Below, in pieces: positions 35,127-42,938 of a stretch of DNA of 64,000 bases. Each line of letters opens with the position of its first letter. Position 1 is the stretch's first letter. The position numbers and the translations under genes are program-made. The stretch is from Pararhodobacter zhoushanensis (GTDB lineage Bacteria > Pseudomonadota > Alphaproteobacteria > Rhodobacterales > Rhodobacteraceae): positions 186,001-250,000 of the forward strand of contig NZ_REEZ01000001.1 in NCBI RefSeq assembly GCF_003990445.1. The letters are read 5' to 3'. The notes under the pieces were generated by a model. That model saw only the letters and a list, made by a program, of their open reading frames with translations. It was not told the origin of the DNA and did not search any database.

Positions 35127-35735
35127 ATGACTGTTTTTTCCCGCCGTATGCTTCTCTTGACTGCGGCCAGCCTGCCGCTGGCCAGCCCTGCCTTTACCAG
35201 CACCCCGTCGCGACTGGGCGAGGTGCTGGAAACCACCGGTCCCGGCGATCTGATCCGCGATGGTCTAAGGCTGCCCTTGGCGCCGGGCCTCGCGTTGCAC
35301 GAAGGTGACACAGCGGCGACGGGTGACAGCGGGCTGGCGTTGCTGTTGCTCGACGCGCGCACGCGGATTGCACTGGGCACCAATAGCCACATCGAACTGG
35401 CCAGTTTCCTGTCCGAAATCGGCGGCACTATACGGGTCGGCGGCGCCATGGTTTTTGACCGGCCTGACGATTTGCCAGCGCTGGACGCACGCTTTGTCAC
35501 CGCGTTCGGTGAGATCGGCGTGCGCGGCACGCGGTTTTTCGTCGGTTGGTCGCGCGGCGATTATGCGGTTTTCGTCCAGCGCGGACAGGTCAGCGTGTCG
35601 AATGCCGGCGTGACCCGCCTGCTGAATGCGGGCGAAGGATGCACGATGTCCGCCGGCGTCCCGTCCGAGGTCACTCCTTGGGGCGAGGCGCGCATCGACG
35701 AGGCCTTCGCCAGCCTCGGCCTGTCGCGCGACTGA
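35127..35735 (+). CDS. FecR domain-containing exported protein
   Basis: 202 residues with a signal peptide (FSRRMLLLTAASLPLASPAF, twin-arginine-like RR but without a full Tat motif). The rest is a FecR domain (PF04773): GDTAATGDSGLALLLLDARTRIALGTN, then VTAFGEIGVRGTRFFVG and VFVQRGQVSV. FecR proteins sense or scaffold in the periplasm and in some systems signal to ECF sigma factors. Here there is no sigma factor; the next genes encode a cyclic-nucleotide-dependent regulator and a CHASE2 cyclase. It is the first gene of that probable three-gene unit. Confidence 0.85.
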   Translation: MTVFSRRMLLLTAASLPLASPAFTSTPSRLGEVLETTGPGDLIRDGLRLPLAPGLALHEGDTAATGDSGLALLLLDARTRIALGTNSHIELASFLSEIGGTIRVGGAMVFDRPDDLPALDARFVTAFGEIGVRGTRFFVGWSRGDYAVFVQRGQVSVSNAGVTRLLNAGEGCTMSAGVPSEVTPWGEARIDEAFASLGLSRD

Positions 35736-35799
35736 CACCGCCTGAGGGCTTTACGCCGGATGCCGCCTGCGGCACCATCGCCGCACCAAAGGGGGCGGC

Positions 35800-36489
35800 A
35801 TGCGCAATCGCGGGTTCTGGAAATCCTTCGCGCTCTTTTCGGGGTTGTCCCCGGAGGCGCTTGATGCCGTCGCCGCAACAGCGCGCGCGCGCCATTGGGG
35901 CCCTGGGGAGCTGCTTTTTCAACGCCATGACCCCGGCGATTGGCTGGTCGCGCTCGAAAGCGGGCGAGTGCGGATCTCGCTGGTGACGCCGGGTGGGCGC
36001 GAGTTGGTGTTGCGACACTCTGAACCGGGCGAAATTCTGGGGGAGATGGCGCTGTTCGACAACGCCCCACGCTCGGCCGATGCCACGGCCGTGGGCGCTG
36101 TCAGCGGCTTTGTTCTGGACCGCAGTGCGTTTCACACGCTGGCTCAGGCCGATACAGGGTTTTACCGCTCGGCGCTGGCGCATCTGTCCAGTATGCTGCG
36201 CAGCACCACGTTGCAGCTTGAATCCATTGCCCTTTATCAGCTTCGTGGCCGGGTCGCGCGCTTCTTGTTGATCACGCTCGAACAGCTGCACGGGGCCGAT
36301 ATCCCTGATCAGGCCGGGCTTTCGCTGGGCCTGTCACAAGGAGAGCTGGCCGCCGTACTGGGCGCGACCCGGCCCAAGGTGAACCGCGTCTTGCAGGATT
36401 TCCGCGACGAAGGGCTGATCATCGATGACGGACGCAGCTGGCGGTGCCATGTTACCGGGCTGCGGGCCGAGGCCGGATCGGATGGCTGA
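35800..36489 (+). CDS. Crp/Fnr family cyclic-nucleotide-responsive regulator
   Basis: 229 residues. The N-terminal cNMP-binding barrel includes GEMALFDNAPRSADATAV, a complete phosphate-binding cassette (G-E-x-A-L ... P-R-S-A), so it should bind cAMP or cGMP. The C-terminal winged helix is LSQGELAAVLGATRPKVNRVL. The recognition helix TRPKVNRVL keeps the two Arg positions of CRP but has Pro where CRP has Glu181, so the DNA site should differ from TGTGA-N6-TCACA. No Fnr-type cysteine cluster is visible. It lies in one unit with FecR upstream and an adenylate cyclase downstream (eight-base overlap). The GTTCC-N4-GGAAC palindromes nearby are candidate targets. Confidence 0.9.
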   Translation: MRNRGFWKSFALFSGLSPEALDAVAATARARHWGPGELLFQRHDPGDWLVALESGRVRISLVTPGGRELVLRHSEPGEILGEMALFDNAPRSADATAVGAVSGFVLDRSAFHTLAQADTGFYRSALAHLSSMLRSTTLQLESIALYQLRGRVARFLLITLEQLHGADIPDQAGLSLGLSQGELAAVLGATRPKVNRVLQDFRDEGLIIDDGRSWRCHVTGLRAEAGSDG

Positions 36490-38302
36490 GACCCCACGCC
36501 GTCCGCTGGCCGGAAGGGTCGCGCTGGGGCTTTGCCTGGCGCTTGCGGCGCTGATCGCGTGGCAACCCGCACCGCTGGTTCGATGGCAAGAGCGGGCATT
36601 GGATGCCCTGCTTGTACTGGTCCCTGCGCCGCCAACCACAGGCGTCACCGTCATCGATATCCCGCGTGCTGATGACACCGGCGCGCCGTGGTCGCGCGCG
36701 TCCTCAGCCCGGCTGGCAGCGCGGTTGGCCGAGGCGTCACCGCGCGTCGTCGGTTGGGACGTGGTTTTTGCAGACGATTGCGCGCCAAACGCGGCCAATC
36801 TGGCGCTGACCGCCACGCTCAGCCGCAGCGCAACCGTCCTTGGCTTCCTGCTCGCCAACCAGTCCGAGGCCCTGCCCGGCCCCGCCCCCGCGCTGGCCCT
36901 TGGCGGCGATGCCGGCACGCGGCTGTGGAGCGCGCCGGGGGCGGAAGCCCCCTGTGAAACCTTTTTGTCCGACCCGGTGACCCTTGCCAGCCTGTCTTTG
37001 CCCGGCGACACCGAAGCCCGCGTGCGCCGTGTTCCCGCCGCCGTCACCGTTGCGACCCTTGCCTGGCCGTCGCTCCCGGTAGAGCTGGCCCGGCGCGTTC
37101 GCGCGCCCTCAGCCGTGGTTCTCGCAGCCGATGCCAGTGGCGCGCTGAGCCTGCATCTTGGCCCGCGTGCCGTGCCTCTGGACAGGGACGGCACGCTGCG
37201 TTTGCGTCCCCGCCCCGCCGCGATGCGCGCAGCGCGCACGCTCGACGCGGCCGCCCTGCTCAGCGGTCCAGTTCCCGACCTTGCCGACCGCGTGGTCATC
37301 GTCGGTTCCTCCGTGCCGCAACGCGGCGGGTTGCGCCCCACTGCCATGGGCCCCCTTTATCCGTCCGTCCAGATCGCCGCCGATCTGACCGCCGACCTGA
37401 TCGCCGACCAGCTCCCCTGGCGCCCCGCCAACGCGCCCTGGGTCGAGGCAGCCGCCCTCGCCCTTGCCGGCCTCATCCTTGCCGGCATGCTGCCGCGCCT
37501 TGCCCCGCTGGCCGGGGTTGCCCTTGCGCTCACCCTTGCGCTGGTCTGGACCGGGACCGCGACGACGACTTATCTTGCCACCAATCGTCTTTATGATCCG
37601 TTAATGCCCGCCCTAGGCGTGCTTTTTTCCGCCACGGCCGCGATCCTGCTGCAAGCTGCGCTCACTGCCCGGGCCGAGCGCGCCCTGCGCGAACGTATGG
37701 GCCAGCTGCTGCCTGCGGTCGTCGTTGCGCGCTTGGCCAATGACCCCGGCCTGCTGCGTCTGCGCGGTGAACGGCGCCTTGTGACCGCGCTTTTCACCGA
37801 TCTTGAAGGCTTTACCGCCGCCACCGTCACGATGGAGCCTGAAGCCCTGATCGACGCCCTCGACCGCTACTTCACCGTAGTCTGCGCGGTGATTTTGCGC
37901 CATGGCGGGATGATCGACAAAATCGTCGGCGATGCGGTCCACGCGCTTTTCAACGCGCCGCTGGACCAGCCCGGCCATGTAGACGCAGCCCTTCAGGCCG
38001 CCGCCGAGATCGTCGCCCAGACCGAGGCCTTGCGCGCCAGCCTCGGTCTGGGCCGAACCCGCATCGGTATCGAGACCGGCGCGGCGATTCTGGGCGATGT
38101 CGGCTCGGGCGCGCGCATCGACTACACCGCGCATGGTGCCTGCGTTAACCTTGCTGCGCGGCTGGAGGCGGCGGGCAAGGCGCTGGGGCCCGCCGTGATC
38201 ATCGGCCCCGCCGCGGCGGCGCAAAGCACGCAGCCTTTGCGCGCCCTTGGCCTGCATGAGCTGCGCGGTTTCGGGCCGGTTGAGGTTTTTACCCTGTCCT
38301 GA
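36482..38302 (+). CDS. CHASE2 domain adenylate/guanylate cyclase
   Basis: 606 residues from the ATG at 36482, overlapping the Crp gene by eight bases. Order: one membrane helix (about 10-35), an extracytoplasmic CHASE2 sensor (about 40-310; VTVIDIPRADD, PRVVGWDVVFADD), three further membrane helices (about 315-400), then a class III cyclase domain (about 430-560). The cyclase has VTALFTDLEGFTAATV and GGMIDKIVGDAVHALF with the metal Asp residues and substrate Lys, and IDYTAHGACVNLAARLE with the specificity Asp and the N-x3-R transition-state pair. It therefore looks active and adenylate-specific. It probably makes the cAMP read by the neighbouring regulator in response to an external or envelope signal. 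Confidence 0.92.
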   Translation: MAETPRRPLAGRVALGLCLALAALIAWQPAPLVRWQERALDALLVLVPAPPTTGVTVIDIPRADDTGAPWSRASSARLAARLAEASPRVVGWDVVFADDCAPNAANLALTATLSRSATVLGFLLANQSEALPGPAPALALGGDAGTRLWSAPGAEAPCETFLSDPVTLASLSLPGDTEARVRRVPAAVTVATLAWPSLPVELARRVRAPSAVVLAADASGALSLHLGPRAVPLDRDGTLRLRPRPAAMRAARTLDAAALLSGPVPDLADRVVIVGSSVPQRGGLRPTAMGPLYPSVQIAADLTADLIADQLPWRPANAPWVEAAALALAGLILAGMLPRLAPLAGVALALTLALVWTGTATTTYLATNRLYDPLMPALGVLFSATAAILLQAALTARAERALRERMGQLLPAVVVARLANDPGLLRLRGERRLVTALFTDLEGFTAATVTMEPEALIDALDRYFTVVCAVILRHGGMIDKIVGDAVHALFNAPLDQPGHVDAALQAAAEIVAQTEALRASLGLGRTRIGIETGAAILGDVGSGARIDYTAHGACVNLAARLEAAGKALGPAVIIGPAAAAQSTQPLRALGLHELRGFGPVEVFTLS

Positions 38303-38309
38303 CTGTAGT

Positions 38310-38350
38310 GTTCCCCCGGGAACTGAGCGCACAGCCTGTGCCCGTTAGGT
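38310..38350 (+). promoter_or_regulatory. Promoter of SH3 gene with GTTCC-N4-GGAAC palindrome (site B)
   Basis: GTTCCCCCGGGAAC at 38310-38323 followed by a -10-like TTAGGT at 38345-38350, 31 bases from centre to centre. The SH3 gene starts 75 bases after the palindrome. The 18 bases TGTTCCCCCGGGAACTGA are repeated exactly at site C (38790-38807). The geometry matches class II activation by a Crp-family protein, with the site over the -35 region. Confidence 0.6.
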
Positions 38351-38397
38351 TGGTCCCATCGGCACCAACGCCGCAACCCGCACAAGGAACCAAGCCC

Positions 38398-38724
38398 ATG
38401 ATCCGCCACGCCTTCATCGCCGCCGCCCTCACCCTGATCCCTGCCGCGGCCTCTGCCTCTGACGCCTGGACCACCGCCGGCGTCAACTTTCGCGACGGGC
38501 CGAGCAGCTATTACGCTGTCATCGCCACCCTGCCGCGATGCGCGGTGATCCAGACCTATGAATGGCAGAGCGGCTGGGTCCGGGCCGAATGGCAGGGGCA
38601 GTACGGCTGGCTCTCGGGCAGCTATATCGCTGAAAGCAATGCGCATTGCAGCTATCAGGCGCCCGCCTATCAAGCCCCGGCCTATCACGCCCCGGCGCAG
38701 GGCACCGCGTACCGCCGCTATTGA
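38398..38724 (+). CDS. Exported SH3 (SH3b) domain protein
   Basis: 108 residues from the ATG at 38398. A signal peptide ends at about ASASD. The mature part is a bacterial SH3 domain: TTAGVNFRDGPSSYYAVIAT, CAVIQTYEWQSGWVRAEW and GQYGWLSGSYIAES. The tail repeats AYQAPAYHAPA-like units (Ala-Pro-Tyr-rich). SH3b domains bind peptidoglycan or other envelope ligands. It is followed by a strong intrinsic terminator and preceded by palindromic site B, so it is a single-gene unit probably controlled with the cyclase cassette. Confidence 0.85.
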   Translation: MIRHAFIAAALTLIPAAASASDAWTTAGVNFRDGPSSYYAVIATLPRCAVIQTYEWQSGWVRAEWQGQYGWLSGSYIAESNAHCSYQAPAYQAPAYHAPAQGTAYRRY

Positions 38725-38746
38725 CCCCCAAGACCTTTGCAACGGC

Positions 38747-38770
38747 GGGCCCCTTCGGGGGCCCTTTTTT
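38747..38770 (+). terminator. Intrinsic terminator after SH3 gene
   Basis: GGGCCCC (38747-38753), tetraloop TTCG, GGGGCCC (38758-38764), then six T (38765-38770). It is a textbook GC hairpin with a UUCG-type loop and a U-tract, 22 bases after the SH3 stop codon. Confidence 0.93.
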
Positions 38771-38790
38771 GCATCCGGCCGCTGCTCGCT

Positions 38791-38832
38791 GTTCCCCCGG
38801 GAACTGAGGCGCAGCCAGCCCGGCGCTAAGGT
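38791..38832 (+). promoter_or_regulatory. Promoter of small exported protein with GTTCC-N4-GGAAC palindrome (site C)
   Basis: GTTCCCCCGGGAAC at 38791-38804 and a -10-like TAAGGT at 38827-38832, 32 bases centre to centre; the start codon lies 66 bases after the palindrome. Identical to site B over 18 bases although the downstream genes are unrelated in sequence, which argues for regulatory conservation. Confidence 0.6.
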
Positions 38833-38870
38833 GATCTCATAACCACCCCAACACCCCACGGAGCCACCCC

Positions 38871-39119
38871 ATGTATCGCACCGCCCTTGCCGCCCTGATC
38901 CTTACCGCCCAACTCGCTGGCAGCGCCGCTCTTGCCCGCGACACCGGTCTTGTCCCCGCCGCGCCCATCACAGCCCGGCATGTCACCGCCCCGTCGGGCG
39001 CGGGACTGGCCCTGCCGGTCATTTCGCTGACGCAGCCCGCAAGCGACGCCCCTCGCACGGCGCCCCTTCTGGACGCCGCCTATCGCCCGATCGAGCCGCA
39101 AACCCGCGTCTTTTCCTGA
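38871..39119 (+). CDS. Small exported protein of unknown function
   Basis: 82 residues. A signal peptide (MYRTALAALILTAQLAGSAA) is followed by cleavage near ALARD. The mature part is about 59 residues, Pro- and Ala-rich, without a recognisable domain (APLLDAAYRPIEPQTRVFS at the end). The reading frame is supported by the signal peptide, host-like codon use and the conserved promoter (site C). It may be an envelope protein made under the same signal as the SH3 protein. No family recognised. Confidence 0.7.
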   Translation: MYRTALAALILTAQLAGSAALARDTGLVPAAPITARHVTAPSGAGLALPVISLTQPASDAPRTAPLLDAAYRPIEPQTRVFS

Positions 39120-39238
39120 AAACGCAAATCATGCCGGAGCGCGGCCTTGTTTGATCTGAATCAAGGCCGCTGCACGATCAGACGCTAAGAAAGCCGCATT
39201 CAAAGCGCAGATTTGCGCGTCGTGCAGGGCTAGTTTGT

Positions 39239-39703
39239 ATGCGTTTGACCCTTAGAACCAATCTTGCGATGCGCACCTTGATGCATTGCGCCACGCAGTT
39301 CCCGGTCAGCTTGCGCACCGCCGACGTGGCAAGTGCCTGTAATGCTTCTTTTCACCACGTTGCGCAGGTGGTCAATCAGCTGGAAAGCGAAGGCTTTCTG
39401 ACGACAACCCAGGGCCGCGGGGGCGGTATCGCGCTGGCCAGACCGGCGGACGAGATCGGCGTCGGCACGGTGATCCGCCTGTTCGAGGCCGAGCTGCCCT
39501 TCGCAGAATGCATGGACCTCAAGCGGAACACCTGCCCGCTTGCCGGGGCCTGTCGCCTCAAGGGCATGCTGTGCGAGGCGCTCGGTGCCTTCTATGGTGC
39601 GCTCGATCGCTATACGCTCCTTGACCTGGTCGACAACAACGCGGCACTGACCGGCATTTTTGCCCGCGAGGCTGTGGAGCAGGACGTGCAGACGCCGGCG
39701 TAG
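39239..39703 (+). CDS. Rrf2 family regulator, NsrR-like
   Basis: 154 residues with the Rrf2 winged helix: MRLTLRTNLAMRTLMHCA, then SFHHVAQVVNQLESEGFLTT and GRGGGIALARP. Three cysteines in ECMDLKRNTCPLAGACRLK (about residues 94-112) match the Fe-S ligand spacing of NsrR, the nitric-oxide sensor, and of related Rrf2 proteins. DNA binding would therefore depend on an iron-sulfur cluster sensitive to NO or redox state. It stands upstream of an MFS exporter gene in the same direction, separated by 159 bases. No NO-detoxification gene is visible next to it. Confidence 0.87.
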   Translation: MRLTLRTNLAMRTLMHCATQFPVSLRTADVASACNASFHHVAQVVNQLESEGFLTTTQGRGGGIALARPADEIGVGTVIRLFEAELPFAECMDLKRNTCPLAGACRLKGMLCEALGAFYGALDRYTLLDLVDNNAALTGIFAREAVEQDVQTPA

Positions 39704-39862
39704 CCGCGCGGCCCGCTGCGCAGGGTGCAGAGCGCCTGCACCTACACAAAACTTCACAAATTAAATTCCTGCATTCTCTTGATCGAGTCGGGCGCACGGG
39801 ACTATGTGTCGCGTGCCGCGCACCGCCAGACGGTTCCGCATTCCAGGTTCGGTATTTTCAAC

Positions 39863-41371
39863 ATGACATCCTCCCCCACGCCTCAAGACGTCACCCCCAC
39901 CGCTGTCCGGTCGGTCCGGCTGGTCATCGCGTCTGTCGCCACGCTTTTGCTGCTCGCAGCGCTTGATCAGACCATCGTATCGACAGCCCTGCCCACCATT
40001 GTCTCGGATCTGGGCGGGCTCGAACACCTCAGCTGGGTCGTCACCGCCTATATCCTGGCCTCGACCGTGGCAGCGCCGCTTTATGGCAAACTGGGCGACC
40101 TTTATGGCCGCCGGATTATGGTCTTTGTTTCGGTCGGGCTGTTCCTGATCGGCTCGTTGCTCTGCGGGCTGGCGGGCAACATGACGTTCCTCATCGTCTC
40201 GCGCGCCATTCAGGGTCTCGGCGGCGGCGGTTTGTTCGTGCTGGCGCTGTCGGTGGTGGGCGACGTGCTCACCGCCAAGGAACGCGGCAAGATCCAAGGC
40301 ATGTTCGCGGCTGTCTTCTCGATCTCGTCCATGGTCGGGCCGCTGATCGGCGGCTATTTCGTCGAGCAGTTCAGCTGGCACTGGATCTTCCTGATCAACG
40401 TGCCGCTGGGCATTCTGGCCGTGATCGGCTTTGCCATGAGCTTCCCGGCGCATACCGCCACCAAGAAGCACAAGATCGACTGGGCGGGCGCTGCGGCGCT
40501 GTCGCTCACGCTGGCGTCGGTGACGCTGATGACCGCGCTGGGGGGCAATACCCTGCCCTGGGATTCGCTTGAGACCTACGGACTGGGCGCTTTGTCGCTG
40601 GTGGCGCTGGTGGCGTTCATCCTGATCGAGCGCCGCGCGGTCGAACCGATCCTGCCGCTTGAGCTGTTCAAGCTGAACGTCTTCACCACCACCTCGATGC
40701 TGAGCTTCCTCACCGGCGCGGCGATGCTGGGGGCGGTGACGTTCCTGCCGCTGTATCTGCAAGTCGCGCGCGGTGTGAGCCCGATGATCTCAGGCCTCCT
40801 GCTGGCCCCGATGACGCTGGGCATCGTCGCCGCCACCACGGTCGCGGGCACCTATATGCGCCGCAGCGGGCGCTACCGGATCCTGCCGATTGTCGGCATG
40901 ACCATCCTTGCCATTGGCGGCGTGCTGTTGTCGCAGATCTCGGTGGACACGTCGACCTGGGGCTTCTCGGGCATGATCGTGCTGTTCGGCTTTGGTATGG
41001 GCCTGTGCTTCCCGGTGCTGACCACCGCCGTGCAGAACGCCGTGCCGCGCGCGCAACTGGGCACGGCGACCTCGTCGGGCGTCATGTTCCGCCAGATCGG
41101 TGGCTCACTGGCGGTCGCCATGTTCGGCGCGATGATGACCGCTCGACTGGCCGCTCAGGCAGGCGGGCTGAACTTCTCGGCCGAGATGGGCCCGCAGGCG
41201 CTGGCGCAGCTCGACCCGGCGATCCGCGCTGGCATCGCCACGCATATCGTCGACGCCATCGCCCCGATTTACTGGGTTGTTGCGGCCTTCGGTGTGATGG
41301 GTCTGATCGTCGCGCTGATCCTGCGCGAAATCCCGCTGTCGGGCCGTACGCCCGCACCGCAGGCCGAATAA
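39863..41371 (+). CDS. MFS drug efflux transporter (DHA2 family)
   Basis: 502 residues from the ATG at 39863; the longer frame upstream passes through the promoter region. About 14 membrane segments are seen. Motifs: LDQTIVSTALPTIVSDLGG in the first helix (the DHA2 motif D1), YGKLGDLYGRRIMVFVSV between helices 2 and 3 (motif A), and RAIQGLGGGGLF. This is the EmrB/QacA-type proton-coupled multidrug exporter family. It has no membrane-fusion partner gene, so it may act alone in the inner membrane. Convergent with trmO, with adjacent stop codons. Confidence 0.92.
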   Translation: MTSSPTPQDVTPTAVRSVRLVIASVATLLLLAALDQTIVSTALPTIVSDLGGLEHLSWVVTAYILASTVAAPLYGKLGDLYGRRIMVFVSVGLFLIGSLLCGLAGNMTFLIVSRAIQGLGGGGLFVLALSVVGDVLTAKERGKIQGMFAAVFSISSMVGPLIGGYFVEQFSWHWIFLINVPLGILAVIGFAMSFPAHTATKKHKIDWAGAAALSLTLASVTLMTALGGNTLPWDSLETYGLGALSLVALVAFILIERRAVEPILPLELFKLNVFTTTSMLSFLTGAAMLGAVTFLPLYLQVARGVSPMISGLLLAPMTLGIVAATTVAGTYMRRSGRYRILPIVGMTILAIGGVLLSQISVDTSTWGFSGMIVLFGFGMGLCFPVLTTAVQNAVPRAQLGTATSSGVMFRQIGGSLAVAMFGAMMTARLAAQAGGLNFSAEMGPQALAQLDPAIRAGIATHIVDAIAPIYWVVAAFGVMGLIVALILREIPLSGRTPAPQAE

Positions 41372-41821
41372 CTACGCCAACGGACAACGCCCCGGCTTGA
41401 GATCAAGCAGGGGCGTGCCATCAAGCGCTTCCAACCCGCGCACGATCAGCCGGTTCCCCTGCCGCGCGACCAGCTTAACCGTCGTCACCGCAATCGGATT
41501 GGGCCGCACGGGCGAGCGCAGCGAGAACACGCCGCGCGGGCCGTTGCCGTGGTTCGGCTCGATGATCAGCAGATCGCGGCGCGCCTTGTGGAACCACAAG
41601 AACAGCTCGATCCATTCGAAATCGTCGATCCCCTGCAACGCCCGGTCCCACGGCGGGTTCAGCACCACCGCGCACTCCGGCCCGTCAGGCCCGACACGCT
41701 TTGGGCAATCACGGAGCGTCTTGTAGGGTGTCTCGACCTTCCCGATGAAACCCAACGTGGCATCCGCGGCCAGCACGGCGTCGGTTACTTCCTCATTCGG
41801 TTTCAACGGCTTGTGCGTCAT
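41372..41821 (-). CDS. trmO: tRNA methyltransferase TrmO-like (UPF0066 family)
   Basis: 149 residues from the ATG at 41821-41819. Family motifs are GFIGKVETPYKTLRDCPKR, WIELFLWFHKARRDLLI, then GVFSLRSPVRPNPIAVT and GLEALDGTPLLDLKP. TrmO is the beta-barrel SAM-dependent enzyme that methylates N6 of threonylcarbamoyl-A37 in certain tRNAs. This copy is at the short end for the family, lacking the C-terminal extension of E. coli TrmO, as is common in Alphaproteobacteria. Its start overlaps the stop of the HAD gene (41818-41821). Confidence 0.85.
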   Translation of the reverse strand: MTHKPLKPNEEVTDAVLAADATLGFIGKVETPYKTLRDCPKRVGPDGPECAVVLNPPWDRALQGIDDFEWIELFLWFHKARRDLLIIEPNHGNGPRGVFSLRSPVRPNPIAVTTVKLVARQGNRLIVRGLEALDGTPLLDLKPGRCPLA

Positions 41822-42696
41822 GTTTCCATCGCAATGAAATCCGGCACCAGCCCGCTGGCGGCGATGAACGCCTTGGGGTCGACGCCCTTGAAGAACCCGT
41901 GCGACTGGATGAGCACGGTGAAACACCCCGCCGCGCGCCCGCCCAGAATGTCGGTATGCAGCGAGTCGCCGACCATCGCCACGCGCTTGGCCGGCAGGTC
42001 CAGCGCCCTGAGCGCCGCCTCGAACGCCCCGCCAAACGGCTTGCCGTAGAATTCGACCGGCACCGGCAGATCCACTGCATAATGCCCCGGCTCCCAGGTG
42101 AACCCGCCCTCACGCGGGGCGACAACATCAGGGTTGGCGCAGATCACCGGGCGGGGCCGCGCCTTCAGCGCCGCCACCAGTGCCGCCTGTTTGGCGTCAT
42201 CCCAGCCCTGCGAGCCAAGGAACAAGAACCCGTCCGCGCTGTCCAGCAACCCCGCATCCAGCGCGCGCAGATCGCCCGGCAGATCGTCGAACGCGGCCCC
42301 TTCTGGCGCAATCGCCGCCCAGACGCCGCCGCGCCCTTTCAATGCCTCCCCGGCCAGATCGCGGCTGGCGATCACCTCATCTGCGGTGAAATCAAAGCCC
42401 CACTTGTGGTACTTCGCCAGCGCCTCGTCCCGCGTGGCCGAGGCGCCGTTGGTCAGCACCACCACCCGCTTACCTGCAGCCCGCATCTGCGCGATCCGCG
42501 CCACCGCTTGCGGCAAGACCCCCTCGCCAACATTCAAAACGCCAAACGCGTCCAGAATGAAGCCGTCATAGCGCTCAATCACGCCCCGCAGGTCGTCAAT
42601 CCTGGCGCTGAACGGCGGAAAGATCCGCCCGGGCTGCGGGTAATGATGCGCAATGGCGCAGTAGCGGGCGAAGGCCCAGCGGGCATTTGGCTGCAT
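41818..42696 (-). CDS. HAD superfamily hydrolase (TIGR01459/NagD-like)
   Basis: 292 residues. HAD motif I is FILDAFGVLNVGEG (about residue 45; the second Asp is replaced, as in the NagD-like subgroup that uses D-x-(F/W)-G). Motif II is VVLTNGAS, and motifs III/IV are YGKPFGGAFEAAL and MVGDSLHTDILGG. The family contains phosphatases of nucleotides, sugars and phosphoglycolate; specificity cannot be read. GAGG lies before the ATG, and an in-frame TGA just upstream fixes the start. Coupled to trmO downstream; divergent from the urease operon. Confidence 0.88.
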   Translation of the reverse strand: MQPNARWAFARYCAIAHHYPQPGRIFPPFSARIDDLRGVIERYDGFILDAFGVLNVGEGVLPQAVARIAQMRAAGKRVVVLTNGASATRDEALAKYHKWGFDFTADEVIASRDLAGEALKGRGGVWAAIAPEGAAFDDLPGDLRALDAGLLDSADGFLFLGSQGWDDAKQAALVAALKARPRPVICANPDVVAPREGGFTWEPGHYAVDLPVPVEFYGKPFGGAFEAALRALDLPAKRVAMVGDSLHTDILGGRAAGCFTVLIQSHGFFKGVDPKAFIAASGLVPDFIAMET

Positions 42697-42938
42697 CGAG
42701 CGTCCTCATCGTCTGGGGCGAAAAAGGCCCCGCAAACTCCCCGACATGCTGGCAAAAATCCGCATCCGGCGAAAGCGCGATCTGTGTCGGCATCGCTTCC
42801 TGTTCCGCCCGGAATTTGAGCGAAACGCCCAAGACATAGGCATCAACGCGACGCCCGCCAAAGCAGCAAACGCCCGCCATGCGTCCCGTCTTGAACCCGA
42901 CCGCCGCACACGCTTGAGCTAGCGTGAACGGAGACCCC

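Noticed and set aside
38310-38350. EcfG-type promoter (GGAAC ... CGTT) before the SH3 gene
   Set aside because: GGAAC and CGTT are present, but the spacer is 19 bases instead of the usual 16-17, and the left arm GTTCC is conserved in all three sites, which fits a dimeric regulator better than a sigma-factor -35 element.
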